DNA of 64,000 nucleotides from Flavilitoribacter nigricans DSM 23189 = NBRC 102662 (GCF_002646595.1 NZ_PDUD01000010.1:238155-302154), one strand, 5' to 3'; positions 52,288 through 61,540 are shown, numbered from the stretch's first letter. Notes: a model not told the origin generated them from the sequence alone. Numbers and translations are program-made.

Positions 52288-52657
52288 TCGTATCGCGAAA
52301 GAGTGGATCCAGCTTCAGGGAATCCTTCAGCTTTTTGAGTTCCGGCCTATCCGGTTTGAGCGGTTTCGGCGGTTTATTCATACTGTCGCGCTGCAGGCGG
52401 GCCTCGGCGATCAAAATAGAATCAGCGATCTTTCCCGCTTCTTCCAGTACATTATCCCGGCACTGCTGGGTCAGAATCTGCCGGTAGGTAAGGATCCTTT
52501 CTTCTACCTGTTGTTTCAGAAAAGCCTCCACGGCCACCTGGTTTTCATCCGGACCGTCCCCGCAGGCCACCAGGGCGGTCACTATGACCAGCGCCAGACC
52601 TACCGGATATATGCGGGTATTCTGAAGTATTGGAGTGATTTTTGATCTCAGATACAT
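52277..52657 (-). CDS. Small lipoprotein of unknown function
   Basis: 126 residues. The signal peptide ends in a lipobox (LVACG, Cys32). The mature part is charged and helical with a lysine/proline-rich tail (PPKPLKPDRPELKKLK). It begins four bases before the stop of the next upstream gene region and is the last gene of an lptB-led minus-strand group. I do not recognise the family. It could be a Bacteroidota-specific envelope factor; the DUF4296 group has a similar small-lipoprotein appearance, but this is not established. Confidence 0.7.
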   Translation of the reverse strand: MYLRSKITPILQNTRIYPVGLALVIVTALVACGDGPDENQVAVEAFLKQQVEERILTYRQILTQQCRDNVLEEAGKIADSILIAEARLQRDSMNKPPKPLKPDRPELKKLKDSLKLDPLFRDTITN

Positions 52658-52661
52658 ACGA

Positions 52662-52940
52662 TCATTTTTCGGGGAGCGTGAGTCGGGAGCGCAGTTTCGC
52701 CTCTTCCAGGCGGCGCACCCGGATGATGGAATCCAGGGCGATCTCCAGCAGGCTGTCGTGGGTAGCCAGACAGATGCTATCCCACATCGGGCGCAATTCC
52801 TGTACCCTTTCCAGGTACATGGTATCGATGAGGGCCCGTTCGCGGGAGGTCAGTTTGATCCGGATCTCATCCTGCTTTTTACAGCTTCCCAGGGACAACG
52901 CCAGTATCAGAAAAAGTATCAGGCTGGATTTAGTCGACAT
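52662..52940 (-). CDS. Small lipoprotein of unknown function, overlapping lptB
   Basis: About 92 residues from the ATG at 52940 ([20 protein letters not shown]), preferred because it gives a clean lipobox (LGSC). A start 20 codons upstream would hide the signal. The mature part is helical and acidic/basic mixed ([22 protein letters not shown]). The start overlaps the last 11 bases of lptB, so translation is probably coupled. The helical mature region resembles that of the next gene (DSI and LRxxW-like helices), hinting at paralogy, but this is weak. Confidence 0.65.
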   Translation of the reverse strand: MSTKSSLILFLILALSLGSCKKQDEIRIKLTSRERALIDTMYLERVQELRPMWDSICLATHDSLLEIALDSIIRVRRLEEAKLRSRLTLPEK

Positions 52941-53715
52941 CGAGTACCTTTTTACGCAATTCAAAGTTTTTACCCAGATACACTTTGCGCACCATTTCAT
53001 CGGCGGCCAGTTCTTCCGCCGTTCCGGCTTTCAGAATACTGCCTTCGAACATCAGGTAAGCACGATCCGTGATGGAGAGCGTCTCCTGCACGTTGTGGTC
53101 CGTGATCAGAATGCCGATATGTTTCGTTTTCAGTTTGGCTACGATGTACTGAATATCCTCCACGGCGATGGGGTCGATCCCAGCAAAAGGTTCATCCAGG
53201 AGGATAAAACGCGGATTGGTAGCCAGCGCCCGGGCGATCTCGGTCCGGCGGCGCTCCCCTCCGGAAAGTGTATCCCCACGGCTTTTCCGGACTTTTTCCA
53301 GACCAAACTCGTCGATCAGGTTTTCCAGCCGCCGTTCCTGCTCCTCCTTACTGATGTTGATCATTTCCAGTACGGCCTTAATGTTGTCCTCCACGCTGAG
53401 CTTGCGGAATACGGAGGGTTCCTGCGGCAGATAACCGATCCCCAGTTGGGCCCTCTTGTACATCGGCAGGTCCGTGATTACCTGATCGTTGAGGTACACC
53501 GCTCCGCCATTCGGTTTGATAAAACCCACCGTCATGTAAAAAGTGGTGGTCTTACCCGCTCCGTTCGGACCGAGCAGCCCCACGATCTCACCCTGGTTCA
53601 CCTCAATTGAGACGCCCTTCACTACTTCCCGGCGACCGTAGAACTTCCTCAAACCCTCACTGCGCAGGATCATGCTATCTCCGTCCATATTGTCTTTTTG
53701 TACAAAAGTCTCCAT
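52930..53715 (-). CDS. lptB: LPS export ABC transporter ATP-binding protein
   Basis: 261 residues. Walker A is GPNGAGKTT, the signature is LSGGERRR, Walker B is [13 protein letters not shown] and the switch histidine is in LITDHNV. FAGIDP and [18 protein letters not shown] are typical of LptB. It powers LPS extraction by the LptF/LptG permeases, which in this window lie at 24781-27060. The first methionine at 53715 gives about 15 extra residues over the usual start (MILRSEG); either is possible. Two small lipoprotein genes follow. Confidence 0.94.
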   Translation of the reverse strand: METFVQKDNMDGDSMILRSEGLRKFYGRREVVKGVSIEVNQGEIVGLLGPNGAGKTTTFYMTVGFIKPNGGAVYLNDQVITDLPMYKRAQLGIGYLPQEPSVFRKLSVEDNIKAVLEMINISKEEQERRLENLIDEFGLEKVRKSRGDTLSGGERRRTEIARALATNPRFILLDEPFAGIDPIAVEDIQYIVAKLKTKHIGILITDHNVQETLSITDRAYLMFEGSILKAGTAEELAADEMVRKVYLGKNFELRKKVLDVD

Positions 53716-53900
53716 TTATCGCTATTGGTGAAAGTCTGGCTTCCTCATTAACGCTTTGTTGACTAAAGCTGTTTAAATCAACTCCAAAATTAAGAAATTC
53801 AGCTGGTGGTGCAACCGGCAAACGACTGGAAAAGGTTTGTATGCCCGGGGACCGACCGGAGAATGTGGGAAAATCATCGTTTTGCCCCTTTTGCCTACAC

Positions 53901-54029
53901 TACTGGACAAAACGGAAAAGAGTAGGTGACCAGGGGACCTGGAGAAAGGGAGAGGGCATTGCGTTGCTCTCCTTCACCTTGTCTTCCATTCTCCTGGTCT
54001 TTACCCGCATTTTTTCGTTTTGTCCGGTA
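53901..54029. repeat. 129-base imperfect inverted repeat
   Basis: The outer arms are TACTGGACAAAACG at 53901-53914 and CGTTTTGTCCGGTA at 54016-54029 (one mismatch). Inside them, GACCAGG, TGGAGA-like, and GGAGAG blocks of the left arm reappear in order in the reverse complement of the right arm, with small gaps. The whole could fold into one long hairpin of about 60 bases per arm. It may be a miniature inverted-repeat element or a structured RNA. It sits between genes and touches neither coding region. Confidence 0.6.
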
Positions 54030-54055
54030 GTTTACCTTTCGTCCTGGTCCAATGA

Positions 54056-54090
54056 AAAAGCCCTTAACGATCAGATCGTTAAGGGCTTTT
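54056..54090 (-). terminator. Terminator of the small conserved protein gene
   Basis: Near-perfect 35-base palindrome: AAAAGCCCTTAACGATC, one central base, then GATCGTTAAGGGCTTTT. It lies 20 bases after the stop codon of the minus-strand gene and carries terminal T runs. Confidence 0.85.
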
Positions 54091-54109
54091 AGGTGCAGTA
54101 CGCTTTACC

Positions 54110-54346
54110 TTACGCCTGTTCTGTCAGGGCCGTGTGTTCGCTGTAACGCAGAATGTTACGGATAGCCTGATCAGAAGGGCTGAATTTTACCTTAGGCAGT
54201 TGCCGGTAAGCTTCAGAAAGCGATTCAAACTCCTCGCGCAGAGATACATCCTCATCAAGGGTCTCTTCAATAGCAAGGGTGTCGCAAAGATTAGTTTCTT
54301 GGTAAAGGTACTGGATCAAATGATTAGGAGTAAATTTTTGCTGCAT
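54110..54346 (-). CDS. Small conserved Bacteroidota protein of unknown function
   Basis: 78 residues, acidic, helical, no signal peptide. It opens MQQKFTPNHLIQYLYQETNLCDTL, has a glutamate-rich middle and ends with FSPSDQAIRNILRYSE. The pattern (two helices, a linker and a short C-terminal helix) recalls small proteins widespread in Bacteroidota and loosely the cytosolic part of anti-sigma factors, but no function can be assigned. It stands alone with its own strong terminator, which argues for a real, well-expressed gene. Confidence 0.75.
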   Translation of the reverse strand: MQQKFTPNHLIQYLYQETNLCDTLAIEETLDEDVSLREEFESLSEAYRQLPKVKFSPSDQAIRNILRYSEHTALTEQA

Positions 54347-54459
54347 ATAGGGTGTTTTGTATGAATAAATGTGTTCTGCAAAAAAATCAACTATAGAACA
54401 GAAATTTACCGGGGGTTATTGTTTATTAGGATTATTTTTTTTAGGTAGCCCGCCGGCGC

Positions 54460-57400
54460 TTATGATTCCAGCATTTCAATCCGGTGACGGAAGATAAATT
54501 TGGGGGTAGAGCGGTACAATTTCCGGTACAGATCGAGGGCTTTCTTGCGCGCTTCCTCATCCGTCGGGTCGATGCGGTATCTTTCGAAATAGGCATTGGC
54601 GCTCTGATCCGGGTCAAATTCTCCCCGCAATAATTTATTCAGGATAGCGATGGCCTCGGCGGTATTCCCCTTGAGGAAGGTCACCCGCGCATCCAGCAGT
54701 TCGGCGTCGAACAGCAGATCGGGATTCCCCAGATCCAGCGCGATCCGCAGCGCCTCTTTCCGTACCCGTTCCAGTTCCTGCTCATCCTTCATTTCGATCA
54801 GTACCGCTCCTTTTTCCACCAGGCTGGCGCCCAGCACGAGCCGGTTATTGATGGAGCGGGCAATGTCGATGGCCCGGTTGTAGAAGTGCAGCGAACGCTC
54901 GTACTGTTGCGTATAGAAAAATACGTCGCCGAGGGTATTCACCGCTTTGGCGATCCCTTTTTTATAGCCCAGTTCTTCACAAAGCATCAGGTTCTTCTGC
55001 AGGTACTCGATGGCTTTGTGAAAATTTCCCTTGATGCTGTGCAGTTCACCGATGAGTCCCAGAGCAATAGCGATACCCTGCTTGTCTCCCAGTTCTTCGC
55101 AGATCTTGAGATCCTGATCGAAATGTTCCATAGCCCGGTCGTAATCGCCCTGCCGCTCGTAAACGCTGCCGATACAACCAATCGCAATGGAAGTAAGCAG
55201 TTTATTACCCAGTTCCTGGCTCAGGTCCAGACCTTTCCGGTAGGCGGAAAGGGCATTCCCGTAGTCGCCCTTTTCAAAAAAGACGATGCCCAGATTGGTG
55301 TATAAAGTAGCCATGCCCTGCTTATCGTTGCCGCGCTGGGCCACTGCGAGCTGTTTTTTCATTACCTCGATACCCCGGTCGAAATTGCCCTGATTCATGT
55401 GCGTAAGTCCCAGATTGGCCACAATATTGGCACTGCTGGCCATGCTGGTCTCCGTATATCCGAGGTCAATACTCTGCTCAAAATACGAGCGGGCCTCGTT
55501 GTATTTGCCCTGCCGGAAATTGAGGTTCCCCATATCACCGTAGGCACGGGCCATCCCGATGCGGTCTTCAATGGATTCGGAAAGACCGGCGGCGATCTGC
55601 AGATAATTGCTGGCCTTCTGGTAATCACCCCGCAGCATCAGCAGGCGACCGAGACTGTTGTTGGCCTGGCCGAGCAGCAACACGTCTCTCGACTTTTTGG
55701 CCAGTTGCAATGCGATCTCGTAGGCCTGCTGGCAGGCCTCCCATTTGCCGATGAGTTCCAGGACCTTGCCCTTTTTCAGATAGGTAGAGATCTCATCCAC
55801 CCGGTCCGGCTGGCGGCCCAGCTTTTTCAGCAATTTCTCGTAGTATTCGAGCGCCTGCTGGTTCTGGAAATTCCGGCGGGCGTAGTCAGCCGCCTTCCGC
55901 AAATATTCACAGGTCTTATCAAAATCATCCGCCTGTTCGTAGTGGAACGCCAGATCGACGTAGCGCTCTTCCAGATTGTCTTTGTAAAGGCGTTCGATCG
56001 CTTCCGCGATCAACTGGTGCAGTTGTTGCAGGCGGGTACGCAGTTGCATACTGTATACCGCTTCCCGGAGCAGGGAATGGCGGAAGATGTAACGCAATTC
56101 GTTCATCGCCAGCCAGATCTGTCCTTTTTCGGCGGTTTTCACCTGCTCGTGCAGCAGAGCGATCGGGTTGTCGTGATTGAAATCATCCTGGGCTTTCATC
56201 ACCTCACTCAGGATGGGTATCTCAAATTCGCGTCCGATCACGGCGGCAGCCTTAACTGTCTCTTTCACCAGTTTGGACAGGCGATCGATGCGGGCCGTCA
56301 GGATGGCGTTGATGGAATTCGAAAGCTTGACATTGGTATCTTCGATCGTCCAGGCGCCGTCCTCTTCCAGTAAAAGTTCACTTTCAGAGAAGTACTCCAG
56401 CACCTGTTCCAGATAGAAAGGATTGCTATTGGTGGTGCGCAGCAGCAATTCGTAAAACGAAGCACTGACCGGCCCGCCGAGTTTTAGTTCGGCGAAAGCA
56501 CGCACGGCCTCCGGGCTAAGCAGATTCAGGTTGACCTCCATCCGCTTCAGGGGAGAATTCATCAGTGAGTTACTGATGAATTCCGGCTTTTCGCCTTCGT
56601 CCCGGTAACGGGAAGTGATCATGATCAGAATGGGGCGGTTGATGCTCTTCCGCATCAGTTCCTGCAGCAATTCCAGAGAGCTGTCGTCCAGCCAGTGGCC
56701 ATCCTCAATTTCCACCACCAGGGGCTGGAGCAGGGATTCGGCCAGGAAGAGGTTCGTGACCGCAGCGATCGTATTCTGATAACGCCCCTTGGCATCCAGC
56801 AGATCCCAGAGGGAGTTGGTATAATGCACGCCGGTCAGCGCGGCCAGAACGGTACGGGTACGCTCCAGTTCATTGCGGATCCGGAGGGCTTCTTCGGTAC
56901 CCAGATCTTCCAGGTGGCCTTCCAGCAAACGCAGGCGGCTTTCAAAATTGAAGCGATTGTATTCAATCGGTTCTTCGGAAGACTGCGCGAAGTAATTCTT
57001 CAGGAAATAGAGAAAAGCATTGAACGGTTTGCGCAGGATCTGATCCGCCTGGCAGGCCAGCCACTGAAAATCGGTGATGTCCTGCAACTTGTGCCGGATC
57101 TCAAAGGACAAGCGGCTTTTGCCGATACCGGCTTCCCCGAAAATGGACAATACGCCCCCTTTGCCTTCTGCAAAGACCTCCCGGGCAAAATCGAGGGTGT
57201 TTTCTAATTCCTCTTCCCGGGCGATCATTTTACCGATGTAGGATTTCTGATTCTCAAAATCCTTCCCGATCAGTTTGAAAGTGGGGATATTTCCTTCGAT
57301 CCCCTTGTATTTGATATCTCCTTTATGGAGGAATTTGAAAGACTGATTGCGCCGGAGGTCGTCATCCACGAGGATCTCGCCCCAGTCGGCGTAGGTCATG

Positions 57401-58470
57401 AGCCGGGCCGCCAGATTGACGTGGTTGCCGACCGCTGCGTACTGGCAGCGTTGCTCTCCGCCCACAAAACCGGTATAGGCGGTACCGAAGGTGATCCCAA
57501 CCCGGAAAGACTGCAGCGTAACATCATTTTGTTTACGCACTTCTTCCCGCACCGCACTGATAAACTCCAGCGCCCGTTCGGTCGTGTTTTCGAAGGTAAT
57601 GGGTGCTCCGAAAAAGCCAACCATCACCGCACCTTTATCCCCGAAATCGATCTCCTTAAAATAGCCGGAGAAATTATTGATCTGGTCCAGGATCAGACTG
57701 GCAAATCGATCCATCAGTTCGTGGGTATCTATACCCTGAAAAGAGATGAATACCGATACGACCGTCCGGAATTCTCCCTCCGTCTGTACCTCGCGTACGG
57801 CTTTGGGCAGGAAGTGGGCGACCACCTCCGGTTTGGGAGCGGGATACTCAGCCTTCGGGATGGGTTCCAGACTGGCCGGCTTGCCGCCCAACAAGCGATA
57901 AAAAGCCAGATCCACCGGCTCCAGACCGAAAGTGTGATCCCCGAGCAGGGCGTAAATGGTATTGTCCAGAACGATGTCCTGGTCTTTGGCTTTGATCTGG
58001 GAAATGGCACAATTATCGATGGCCGAACCCCGGAAATAATAGGCCTTGTGCTTGGCGCCAACCACGCCCCATTCTACTTCTCCGTAGGAAAGACCGATCT
58101 TGATGCCAATGGTAAAGTCGCTGAACTGGTATTCGCGTTCACTAAAAAGACTGCGGGCCCGAATGGCCGTTTGCACCACATCCTGGGCCCGGATACCCGT
58201 GTCGGATACCGGGAAAATGGCCGTGAAGGCGTCTCCCGCAAAATAGGGAATGAAACCACCGCGTACGTAGACGAGATTGATCAGCGGCTCGAAGATATCG
58301 TTGAGGATGAGTGAAAGCTGTTCCGCACCGGTACTTTCTTCACGCATCAGGGACTGGGTAAGCGGCGTGAAGCCCGAAAGATCGATAAACATCGTATACG
58401 CCTCTATACTCCCCCGCCTTTCGCCCGCGGCAAATTTCTCCTGTATGAAATGTGGTATTAAGTGCTTCAC
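54460..58470 (-). CDS. Soluble-adenylyl-cyclase-like protein: two class III cyclase domains, AAA ATPase, TPR
   Basis: 1336 residues, predicted cytosolic. Two class III cyclase domains at about 20-185 and 230-400 are followed by an AAA/ORC-like ATPase (Walker A GEAGIGKSR about 441-449) and a long TPR region about 830-1290. Domain 1 keeps the metal-binding aspartates (D30 in FIDLSGF, D80 in FAGDAF). Domain 2 lacks them (VFISFQGID) but keeps the transition-state Asn/Arg pair (N352 and R356 in VNLAAR). Hence one active site is expected at the domain interface, as in mammalian sAC (ADCY10). cAMP production is inferred; the adenine-selecting residues were not verified. A promoter (TTG, 16 bases, TAGTTTTG) lies 40 bases upstream. 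Confidence 0.88.
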   Translation of the reverse strand: MKHLIPHFIQEKFAAGERRGSIEAYTMFIDLSGFTPLTQSLMREESTGAEQLSLILNDIFEPLINLVYVRGGFIPYFAGDAFTAIFPVSDTGIRAQDVVQTAIRARSLFSEREYQFSDFTIGIKIGLSYGEVEWGVVGAKHKAYYFRGSAIDNCAISQIKAKDQDIVLDNTIYALLGDHTFGLEPVDLAFYRLLGGKPASLEPIPKAEYPAPKPEVVAHFLPKAVREVQTEGEFRTVVSVFISFQGIDTHELMDRFASLILDQINNFSGYFKEIDFGDKGAVMVGFFGAPITFENTTERALEFISAVREEVRKQNDVTLQSFRVGITFGTAYTGFVGGEQRCQYAAVGNHVNLAARLMTYADWGEILVDDDLRRNQSFKFLHKGDIKYKGIEGNIPTFKLIGKDFENQKSYIGKMIAREEELENTLDFAREVFAEGKGGVLSIFGEAGIGKSRLSFEIRHKLQDITDFQWLACQADQILRKPFNAFLYFLKNYFAQSSEEPIEYNRFNFESRLRLLEGHLEDLGTEEALRIRNELERTRTVLAALTGVHYTNSLWDLLDAKGRYQNTIAAVTNLFLAESLLQPLVVEIEDGHWLDDSSLELLQELMRKSINRPILIMITSRYRDEGEKPEFISNSLMNSPLKRMEVNLNLLSPEAVRAFAELKLGGPVSASFYELLLRTTNSNPFYLEQVLEYFSESELLLEEDGAWTIEDTNVKLSNSINAILTARIDRLSKLVKETVKAAAVIGREFEIPILSEVMKAQDDFNHDNPIALLHEQVKTAEKGQIWLAMNELRYIFRHSLLREAVYSMQLRTRLQQLHQLIAEAIERLYKDNLEERYVDLAFHYEQADDFDKTCEYLRKAADYARRNFQNQQALEYYEKLLKKLGRQPDRVDEISTYLKKGKVLELIGKWEACQQAYEIALQLAKKSRDVLLLGQANNSLGRLLMLRGDYQKASNYLQIAAGLSESIEDRIGMARAYGDMGNLNFRQGKYNEARSYFEQSIDLGYTETSMASSANIVANLGLTHMNQGNFDRGIEVMKKQLAVAQRGNDKQGMATLYTNLGIVFFEKGDYGNALSAYRKGLDLSQELGNKLLTSIAIGCIGSVYERQGDYDRAMEHFDQDLKICEELGDKQGIAIALGLIGELHSIKGNFHKAIEYLQKNLMLCEELGYKKGIAKAVNTLGDVFFYTQQYERSLHFYNRAIDIARSINNRLVLGASLVEKGAVLIEMKDEQELERVRKEALRIALDLGNPDLLFDAELLDARVTFLKGNTAEAIAILNKLLRGEFDPDQSANAYFERYRIDPTDEEARKKALDLYRKLYRSTPKFIFRHRIEMLES

Positions 58471-58509
58471 TGCTTCTTTTAAATCCTACGCTTGAAAGTA
58501 AACCAAGGC

Positions 58510-58536
58510 CAAAACTACGATAGGTTTTGTAATCAA
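58510..58536 (-). promoter_or_regulatory. Promoter of the cyclase gene
   Basis: On the minus strand TTG (58536-58534), a 16-base spacer and TAGTTTTG (58517-58510). The leader to the ATG at 58470 would be about 33 bases. Confidence 0.5.
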
Positions 58537-58587
58537 TGGACAGTAATTGCCTAAATTATAAAACAAATTTGGCTTGGTTTCAAAACA

Positions 58588-58619
58588 GAAAGGTATAGTT
58601 TCTTGCAACTATACCTTTC
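58588..58619 (-). terminator. Terminator of the DUF4412-like gene
   Basis: Perfect 13-base arms, GAAAGGTATAGTT at 58588-58600 and AACTATACCTTTC at 58607-58619, with a 6-base loop. It follows the stop codon of the minus-strand gene by about 90 bases. Confidence 0.65.
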
Positions 58620-58710
58620 ATAATCGTAAAAAACTGGGATTATATTGAAAAAGCAATGAGTTTTTTTGAGAAGGGTGACCCAAAAACGGGATCACCGCGG
58701 GGGTTGATCC

Positions 58711-59673
58711 TTAGTTTCCAATGCCCATGATCTCCACGTCGCTTACATCCAGAATGCCGCGATTGATCTGGTCTCCGGTCTTGATATTGCTTACCTTGAT
58801 ATGGGAAGTTTCCTGACGATCCTCGTCTACCGTGGTCGCTTCGATGAGCACGCCGTAATTTTGGTAGATCATCATGGAATTGTCCTGCTTTTTACCTTTC
58901 CCGGCGCTGATGAAGCCGGAATAGAGCTGGTTCATATCCGCCTGTACTTCTTTGGTCAGCCAGGCGTTGGTGGTCGTGCCTGCTTCGGATTCAATGAGGT
59001 ATTCCCGGCAGAAATAACCGTCGATCATTTTGGTATTGCCGGTAGGGGTGATCTTGACGTCCTCCATGACTTCATCCATATCCGGAGTGCCGAACATACC
59101 GCGATTCATCCGATACCCCTGACGCTTACCGTCTTTTTCCACAACGGTGGTCATGGTGCCTTTCTCGTTGTCCAGCAACATCAGCATCTCTTCTTCGTTT
59201 TCCTGCTTCATTTTCATGCCCAGCACCCAGGTGTCAAAGGTATATTCCACGTCGGTGGTTGTGGTCTTTCCCTTCTTTTCCGTACTGATCGACATATCAA
59301 AACTGATCGGAAAATCATTCTTAACCGGCTCCCAGTCTTCGGCTTCTCCGCCCATCATTCCGGCAATGGCTGCCTGCGCACGACGCTGGGCCTCCGCATC
59401 CTCGTAGGCTTCACTGTCTTCGTGATCACGGGCGTCTTCCGGCACGGTCCCTTCTTTGGTTTCTTCCGTCTTTTTCTTTTTCTTCTTCTTGCCAAATAAA
59501 CCGTCAAATACATTGTCCAGGGCCTTGTCCACCGTTTTATCCACTTCCCTGTTTACCTTGGATTCCGCCCGGTGTTTGGCGCGGTTCTCAATTCTTTTGC
59601 CCACATTCTGGGCACTGAGCAGGTTGCTGGAAAGTAAGCCGGCAATCAAGAGTACAAGGATTCTGATTTTCAT
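58711..59673 (-). CDS. Exported DUF4412-like protein
   Basis: 320 residues. The signal peptide ends LLSAQN. A charged linker rich in lysine and glutamate (about 30-95, with a run of lysines) is followed by a beta-rich domain with TTTTDVEYTF, MLMLLDNEKGTMTTVVE, TGNTKMIDGYFCREYLIES and NAWLTKEVQADM, which resembles the DUF4412 family of Bacteroidota periplasmic proteins. Function unknown. A terminator lies downstream. Confidence 0.75.
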   Translation of the reverse strand: MKIRILVLLIAGLLSSNLLSAQNVGKRIENRAKHRAESKVNREVDKTVDKALDNVFDGLFGKKKKKKKTEETKEGTVPEDARDHEDSEAYEDAEAQRRAQAAIAGMMGGEAEDWEPVKNDFPISFDMSISTEKKGKTTTTDVEYTFDTWVLGMKMKQENEEEMLMLLDNEKGTMTTVVEKDGKRQGYRMNRGMFGTPDMDEVMEDVKITPTGNTKMIDGYFCREYLIESEAGTTTNAWLTKEVQADMNQLYSGFISAGKGKKQDNSMMIYQNYGVLIEATTVDEDRQETSHIKVSNIKTGDQINRGILDVSDVEIMGIGN

Positions 59674-60112
59674 GATAAGGATAGTTTAAGATTTTGTTGC
59701 AAAGTTGTCGATACCTTAGTGGAGCGATTTCAGCAAACCGGATGGATCGGTAGCGAGGGTCTACCGCCGGCTCAAGCGTGATGCGCCACTGTTAATTCAT
59801 ACCCTGATTTTCAGAGAAGTTACGCATGTTTGTCGAAAAATTCCAGTCACTGGTCCGATCTGACGAAGGAAATGGGCTCCGGACCGCAGAAAAAACCACG
59901 ATCATCTGCATTTTGAAAATAATGCGCCGGCCCGGTGAAAAAATAAACGGTCTTTTTTAAAAAGGATCCGGTGCTTGTCCGGCCGGCAAACCCAGCCTAT
60001 CCGGTCACCATCCGGCAGATGGGATATCCCGCAGCTACTCCAATCTTTCGGAGGAGGAGTTGATTCCGAGTGTTGGTTAGGTTATATTTGTCTGCCGATA
60101 AAATCATTTGTG
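59674..60112. other. Intergenic region between DUF4412-like gene and TPR gene
   Basis: About 440 bases. A plus-strand open frame can be extended back to 59975, but the ATG at 60113 is the likely start of the TPR gene. The strand-specific promoter is at 60060-60090. Nothing else recognisable. Confidence 0.5.
60060..60090 (+). promoter_or_regulatory. Promoter of the TPR protein gene
   Basis: TTG at 60060-60062, a 20-base spacer and TATATTTG at 60083-60090, 22 bases before the ATG at 60113. This supports the later start codon. Confidence 0.5.
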
Positions 60113-60961
60113 ATGGATGCACCCAACCGGAAAATAACGCAATTGTACGCGGACGGGCTGGCTTACGAGGCGGCTGGGGATAGCTATCTGGCCATCAAAC
60201 TTTTTAAGAAGATCATTCGCCTCGACAAGCACTGGCCTCCTGCCTACGCCAGGCTCGGCGCGATCTATACGTCGCGGGCCGAATGGAAGCCCGCTCATTA
60301 CTATTGTAAAAAAGCCCTGGCTCTGGACCACGCCCAGCCGGACATCTGGTGGGCCCTCGGCATCTCGGCAACAGCCCTGAAAAAACGGGGGATCGCCAAG
60401 AGCGTCTGGAATAAATTCGGGCTCGATAATTTTAAAGCTAACAATCCGGTCTGTATCCGCCTGCGTTATCAGAAACGGATCGAGATCCTCTGGGTCCGGC
60501 CGATCGATCCGGCCCGCGGTGAGATCATCAACATTCCCCACCCCAATTCGGATCGCCGCTACCGGGATATCATCATCTACGACCGGGAAGTGATCGGCCA
60601 CAATGTGATCGGTCGTCGCCGTGTGCCCATCATGGACGAACTGTCGCTCTACAAACGCTCCGGTTTCCGTACCTTCTCCTGTTCCCTCTACACGCAGGAC
60701 GAAAACCACCTGCAAAGCCTGGAAAAATTGTGCCTGGAACACGGGCTCGGTTTTGAGATCTGGTCCAACAGTACCCAACAGATGATCCCCGCCAAAGAAC
60801 AGGCCAATCCCGAGTATTTCAGTCGCGATATGCTGCCCAACACGGGATCCGACGGCTGTATCGTCGCCTTCGGCGCCTACGAACTGGTGGATGTGCAGAC
60901 CGTACTCGAAAACTGGCGGGTGGTAAGTTTGCAGGGATACGGTGGCCTGCAGCGCCATTAG
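60113..60961 (+). CDS. TPR-repeat protein of unknown function
   Basis: About 282 residues from the ATG at 60113 (MDAPNRKITQLYADG); an upstream in-frame start at 59975 would add 46 unlikely residues and would precede the promoter box. TPR helices fill about 10-105 (YADGLAYEAAGDSYLAIKLFKKII, AYARLGAIYTSRAEWKPAHYYCKKAL, WWALGISATALKKRG). The C-terminal two-thirds is an uncharacterised globular part, basic, with NTGSDGCIVAFGAYELV near the end. No signal peptide; cytoplasmic. It could be an assembly or scaffolding factor. Confidence 0.75.
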   Translation: MDAPNRKITQLYADGLAYEAAGDSYLAIKLFKKIIRLDKHWPPAYARLGAIYTSRAEWKPAHYYCKKALALDHAQPDIWWALGISATALKKRGIAKSVWNKFGLDNFKANNPVCIRLRYQKRIEILWVRPIDPARGEIINIPHPNSDRRYRDIIIYDREVIGHNVIGRRRVPIMDELSLYKRSGFRTFSCSLYTQDENHLQSLEKLCLEHGLGFEIWSNSTQQMIPAKEQANPEYFSRDMLPNTGSDGCIVAFGAYELVDVQTVLENWRVVSLQGYGGLQRH

Positions 60962-61048
60962 GCCTTTTCCGAGCATTCGTTCCCTCCCTTGTTACCCACC
61001 ATTCCGACTTAATTCCGCATCTCTTTTTACAGGACTTAAATCGGAGAG

Positions 61049-61540
61049 ATGCGAAGGATTTGGTGTTTTTGTCTGCTGTGGGGTCTAATTGGACTGAATT
61101 GCCAAAAGGAGCACTGGGTGCCGGCTTCCGGGACTACCATAAAGGAGGTTACCCCAGCCCCGTTCTTTGGAAACGGTCCGTCACCGGAAGCCGCCTGTAT
61201 CCTGCCGATAGAAGAAATGCCCTATGCGCTCGTTTGCCATCAGCTCGAAACCCGGTCGGAACGAAGACAGTGCTCGGATCTCGTATTGAAAAACATCATC
61301 CGTAAAAATTTGCAGTACCCTCCGGATGCCGCTGATTATGAAGGAGTGGTATTCGTTTCCCTGATCATTCGAAAAGACGGTAGCCGGGGCGAGGCACGAA
61401 TCCGTAGAGGGGGTCCCGCTTCCATCAACCAGGAGGCCCTCCGGTTGGCGGAATTGTTTCCTTCCTTTCACCCTGGCAGCTTTATGAGGCACCCAGCCGA
61501 TGTGGAATTAAATATCCCAATCCGGTTTCCTCAGCAATAA
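61049..61540 (+). CDS. TonB-C-terminal-like lipoprotein (first of tandem pair)
   Basis: 163 residues. The lipobox LNCQ (Cys18) marks a lipoprotein. Residues about 55-160 resemble the TonB C-terminal domain as found in Bacteroidota 'energy transducer' proteins: MPYALVCHQ, CSDLVLKNIIRKNLQYPPDA, EGVVFVSLIIRKDGS. However there is no transmembrane anchor or proline-rich spacer, so a classical TonB role is unlikely. A purine-rich GGAGAG lies just before the start. The next gene is a diverged copy. Confidence 0.75.
   Translation: MRRIWCFCLLWGLIGLNCQKEHWVPASGTTIKEVTPAPFFGNGPSPEAACILPIEEMPYALVCHQLETRSERRQCSDLVLKNIIRKNLQYPPDAADYEGVVFVSLIIRKDGSRGEARIRRGGPASINQEALRLAELFPSFHPGSFMRHPADVELNIPIRFPQQ

Larger units (their letters stand above)
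53716..54109. other. Intergenic region upstream of lptB with a 129-base imperfect inverted repeat
   Basis: No credible gene. An 83-codon open frame at 53841-54092 runs through the inverted repeat and looks like noise. The repeat spans 53901-54029, and the terminator of the next gene is at 54056-54090. Confidence 0.6.
58471..58710. other. Intergenic region between the cyclase and DUF4412-like genes
   Basis: 240 bases holding the cyclase promoter and a terminator-like hairpin, both listed separately. No gene seen. Confidence 0.5.

Noticed and set aside
53841..54092. 83-codon open frame between lptB and the small gene
   Set aside because: Runs through the inverted repeat, ends in the terminator and has no protein-like features.
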